Shown here: one piece after another, positions 31,155 through 33,034 of the stretch
How the letters are laid out: every line of letters starts with the position of its first letter
How positions within the stretch are numbered: position 1 is the first letter of the stretch
Assembly: GCF_013433315.1 (NCBI RefSeq)
Contig: NZ_WXVV01000039.1
Span: 1-33,034, forward strand
Direction of reading: 5' to 3'
Source of the DNA: Pseudomonas crudilactis
GTDB lineage: Bacteria > Pseudomonadota > Gammaproteobacteria > Pseudomonadales > Pseudomonadaceae
DNA: 33,034 bases
Notes under the pieces: model-generated
The model's database searches: none
What the model was told of the DNA's origin: nothing
Seen by the model: the letters and a program-made list of their open reading frames with translations, nothing else
Translations under genes and position numbers: made by a program

Positions 31155-32219
31155 TCATTCTGTTTCCTCTGGGCCTGTTTGTTCAGGGGCAGTCGGTGCG
31201 GGATTACGGGTGATGAACATCGCATCACCGTAGCTGAAAAAGCGGTAACCGTTGTCGACGGCGGCCTTGTAGGCAGCCATGGTCTCGGGATAACCGGCAA
31301 ATGCCGAAACCAGCATCAACAGCGTGGATTCCGGCAAATGGAAATTGGTCACCAGAGCATCGACCACATGGAACGGTCGGCCCGGGAAGATAAAGATATC
31401 GGTGTCACCGCTGAACGGCTTGAGCACGCCATCGCGCGCGGCACTTTCCAGCGAACGTACGCTGGTAGTGCCGACCGCAATCACTCGGCCACCGCGCGCA
31501 CGGCACGCCGCGACCGCGTCGACCACGTCCTGGCCGACTTCCAGCCACTCGGTGTGCATGTGGTGATCTTCAAGCTTCTCGACACGCACCGGCTGAAACG
31601 TCCCCGCGCCAACGTGCAACGTGACGAACGTGGTCTCGACGCCCTTGGCGGCAATCGCTTCCATCAGCGACTGATCGAAATGCAGCCCGGCGGTCGGCGC
31701 CGCCACCGCGCCCAGACGCTCGGCGTACACGGTCTGATAACGCTCGCGATCCGAACCCTCATCCGGGCGATCGATATAGGGAGGCAACGGCATGTGCCCG
31801 ACACGGTCGAGCAGCGGCAACACTTCTTCAGCGAAGGCCAGTTCGAACAGCGCATCGTGACGCGCGAGCATTTCTGCCTCACCGCCGCCGTCGATAAGGA
31901 TCTTCGAACCCGGTTTTGGCGACTTGCTGGAGCGCACATGAGCCAATACGCGATGTGTATCGAGCACACGTTCGATGAGAATTTCCAGCTTGCCGCCGGA
32001 CGCTTTCTGCCCGAACAGCCGCGCCGGAATCACCCGGGTATTGTTGAACACCATCAAATCGCCCGGGCGCAAATGCTCAAGCAAATCAGTGAATTGACGG
32101 TGTGCGAGAGCGCCGCTCGGCCCGTCAAGGGTCAGCAGGCGACTACCGCGACGCTCGGCCAAAGGGTGGCGGGCGATCAGCGAATCAGGGAGCTCGAAAG
32201 TAAAGTCAGCAACGCGCAT
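31155..32219 (-). CDS. queA: S-adenosylmethionine:tRNA ribosyltransferase-isomerase
   Basis: A 354-residue enzyme that moves the ribosyl part of SAM to preQ1 in tRNA to form epoxyqueuosine, the step after Tgt. Family marks are MRVADFTFELPDSLIARHP, LMVFNNTRVIPARLFG, APTAGLHFD and VGAGTFQPVR, with TNFHLPESTLLMLVSAFAG near the end. The last ten or so residues (APTAPEQTGPEETE) are a low-complexity extension not needed for the fold. It is the first gene of a queA-tgt-yajC-secD-secF operon. I found no convincing promoter in the 108 bases before the tRNA gene. Confidence 0.98.
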   Translation of the reverse strand: MRVADFTFELPDSLIARHPLAERRGSRLLTLDGPSGALAHRQFTDLLEHLRPGDLMVFNNTRVIPARLFGQKASGGKLEILIERVLDTHRVLAHVRSSKSPKPGSKILIDGGGEAEMLARHDALFELAFAEEVLPLLDRVGHMPLPPYIDRPDEGSDRERYQTVYAERLGAVAAPTAGLHFDQSLMEAIAAKGVETTFVTLHVGAGTFQPVRVEKLEDHHMHTEWLEVGQDVVDAVAACRARGGRVIAVGTTSVRSLESAARDGVLKPFSGDTDIFIFPGRPFHVVDALVTNFHLPESTLLMLVSAFAGYPETMAAYKAAVDNGYRFFSYGDAMFITRNPAPTAPEQTGPEETE

Positions 32220-32285
32220 GATGGGGTTCGTCTAGCAGGGCCGGAAAGTTTAGCGGAAATATCAAAAATAGACCATGAAACGTGA

Positions 32286-32314
32286 TTGACCAACGGTAAT
32301 CTCATCTCTATACT
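32286..32314 (+). promoter_or_regulatory. Promoter of tRNA-Leu
   Basis: TTGACC (32286-32291) and TATACT (32309-32314), spaced by 17 bases, is the best sigma-70 match in the window. It lies 13 bases before the mature tRNA 5' end. Confidence 0.88.
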
Positions 32315-32327
32315 TCGCCGCCATTGA

Positions 32328-32412
32328 GCCCTGATGGCGGAATTGGTAGACGCGGCGGATTCAAAATCCGTTTTCGAAAGGAGTGGGAGTTCGAGTCTCC
32401 CTCGGGGCACCA
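32328..32412 (+). tRNA. tRNA-Leu (anticodon CAA)
   Basis: An 85-base class II tRNA with encoded CCA. The acceptor stem pairs GCCCTGA with TCGGGGC (one T-G pair). The anticodon loop is TTCAAAA, giving CAA, which reads UUG. The variable arm is long, as expected for leucine, and the T arm is GGGAG-TTCGAGT-CTCCC. It has its own promoter and terminator. No integrase or repeated 3' end lies downstream. Confidence 0.97.
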
Positions 32413-32455
32413 TTTGCAAGACATAGACGACTACCAGCGTCTACGTAAGACCTCT

Positions 32456-32482
32456 AAAGCCCGCTGACTGCGGGCTTTTTTG
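32456..32482 (+). terminator. Terminator of tRNA-Leu
   Basis: AAAGCCCGC, a 5-base loop TGACT and GCGGGCTTTTTTG, 43 bases after the tRNA 3' end. Confidence 0.95.
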
Positions 32483-32944
32483 TTTCCGGAATTTCATCCC
32501 CCCTCGCAAGACAGTTTCTTTTTGCAAGTGCTCTGCAGACTCCGGAGCGCACAGTCACGCCCACCTCACTCGCTCGCAAATCAAAGCCTCCAGACAACCG
32601 AGAAGCAAGACACATTGCCTAATAGCTCGGGCATCGCCCTTATGCTTCAACCAAGCAAGCACAGCTCCGCTACACACTCTTCTGCCGCCCTCACAGGGCC
32701 GCCAAGCGCATCTGTCCGAACAGCCCCTTACAGAGGCTCGCAAGAGGACTGCTGAGCGAATAGCGACTCGTTGCGCTGGTCACATCGCGGGCGCGCTGCT
32801 ACGCGCACGTGGACGGCCTTAGGACTCTATGGCTAATGTCGCAGATGGCACCGCTGGGGAGTAACACTGGCGCTGCCCCGACGCAACAACGAATCATGGT
32901 TAGAGTTGCCCCGAAAACGCTCAAAAACTTTCCTGCGGACAAAA
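32483..32944. other. Gene-free stretch between tRNA-Leu and rRNA operon
   Basis: About 460 bases between two converging terminators. The longest ORFs (91 codons on plus, starting with TTG inside the tRNA terminator; 62 codons on minus) have no recognisable domain, no ribosome binding site and atypical residue use. A small GCGCG / CGCGC hairpin lies at 32791-32806. I see no RNA family, repeat or transposon end. It may be a decayed gene or plain spacer. Confidence 0.5.
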
Positions 32945-32977
32945 CAAAACCCCAACTGCTTTCGCAATTGGGGTTTC
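32945..32977 (-). terminator. Terminator of the rRNA operon
   Basis: On the minus strand AACCCCAATTGC, a GAAA tetraloop and GCAGTTGGGGTT (one mismatch or wobble) are followed by TTGTTTTG. It starts about 10 bases after the 5S rRNA 3' end. Confidence 0.93.
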
Positions 32978-32986
32978 GGAATTTAA

Positions 32987-33034
32987 TCTTGACGATGACC
33001 TACTCTCACATGGGGAAACCCCACACTACCATCG
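32987..33034 (-). rRNA. rrf: 5S rRNA, 3' portion (partial)
   Basis: The minus strand reads CGATGGTAGTGTGGGGTTTC, then CCCATGTGAGAGTAGGTCAT, then CGTCAAGA, the conserved 3' end of Pseudomonas 5S rRNA. The last 48 or so bases are inside the window, and the rest lies to the right, presumably preceded by 23S and 16S genes. The exact 3' end may differ by one or two bases. Confidence 0.95.

Noticed and set aside
32480..32755. 91-codon plus ORF after tRNA-Leu
   Set aside because: Begins with TTG inside the tRNA terminator, lacks a ribosome binding site and resembles no protein I know.
32328..33034. tRNA-Leu as an active island attachment site
   Set aside because: No direct repeat of the tRNA 3' end and no integrase within the visible 620 bases downstream.

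Overview
This is a housekeeping stretch of a Pseudomonas chromosome, most like the P. fluorescens group. Three things point there: the protein sequences, the gene order (xseA ... leuA ... der-bamB-yfgM-hisS-ispG-rodZ-pilF-rlmN-ndk-isc cluster-cysE-trmJ/suhB-secF-secD-yajC-tgt-queA), and the dispersed palindromes typical of this group (REP cores containing GGGAGCGAGCTTGCTCGC). I see no prophage, integron, insertion sequence, CRISPR array or defence island. No gene in the window looks like part of an unknown system.

Layout. Positions 1-435 hold the 5' part of a TauE/SafE-type permease, divergent from a LysR regulator (536-1477). Rightward genes follow: xseA, a secreted M23 peptidase and leuA. 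From about 6.06 kb almost everything runs leftward. First comes an omega-amidase/methionine aminotransferase pair, then der, then a tightly packed block made of bamB, yfgM, hisS, ispG, rodZ, pilF and rlmN. ndk follows, and then the full iron-sulfur assembly operon iscR-iscS-iscU-iscA-hscB-hscA-fdx-iscX (transcribed right to left from 23.1 kb to 17.5 kb). cysE and trmJ come next, with suhB divergent from trmJ. A glycine-zipper envelope protein and the queA-tgt-yajC-secD-secF operon (again right to left) complete the protein-coding part. The right end carries tRNA-Leu(CAA) and, arriving from the other side, the terminator and 3' end of a 5S rRNA gene, so a ribosomal RNA operon lies just beyond the window.

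How the genes work together. CysE makes O-acetylserine for cysteine, and IscS takes sulfur from cysteine and passes it to IscU. HscA/HscB release the cluster, IscA and ferredoxin assist, and IscR represses the operon through two tandem boxes at its promoter. IspG and RlmN, encoded nearby, are Fe-S enzymes. The aminotransferase and omega-amidase fit a glutamine-driven transamination pair. SecD, SecF and YajC form the translocon accessory complex, and QueA and Tgt make queuosine in tRNA.

Points worth a second look are modest. They are a 25-codon leader ORF with mutually exclusive hairpins before leuA, a REP element that supplies the C-terminus of the LysR protein, a 7-codon ORF overlapping the xseA start, a structured iscS-iscU spacer, and a 460-bp gene-free stretch between tRNA-Leu and the rRNA operon.
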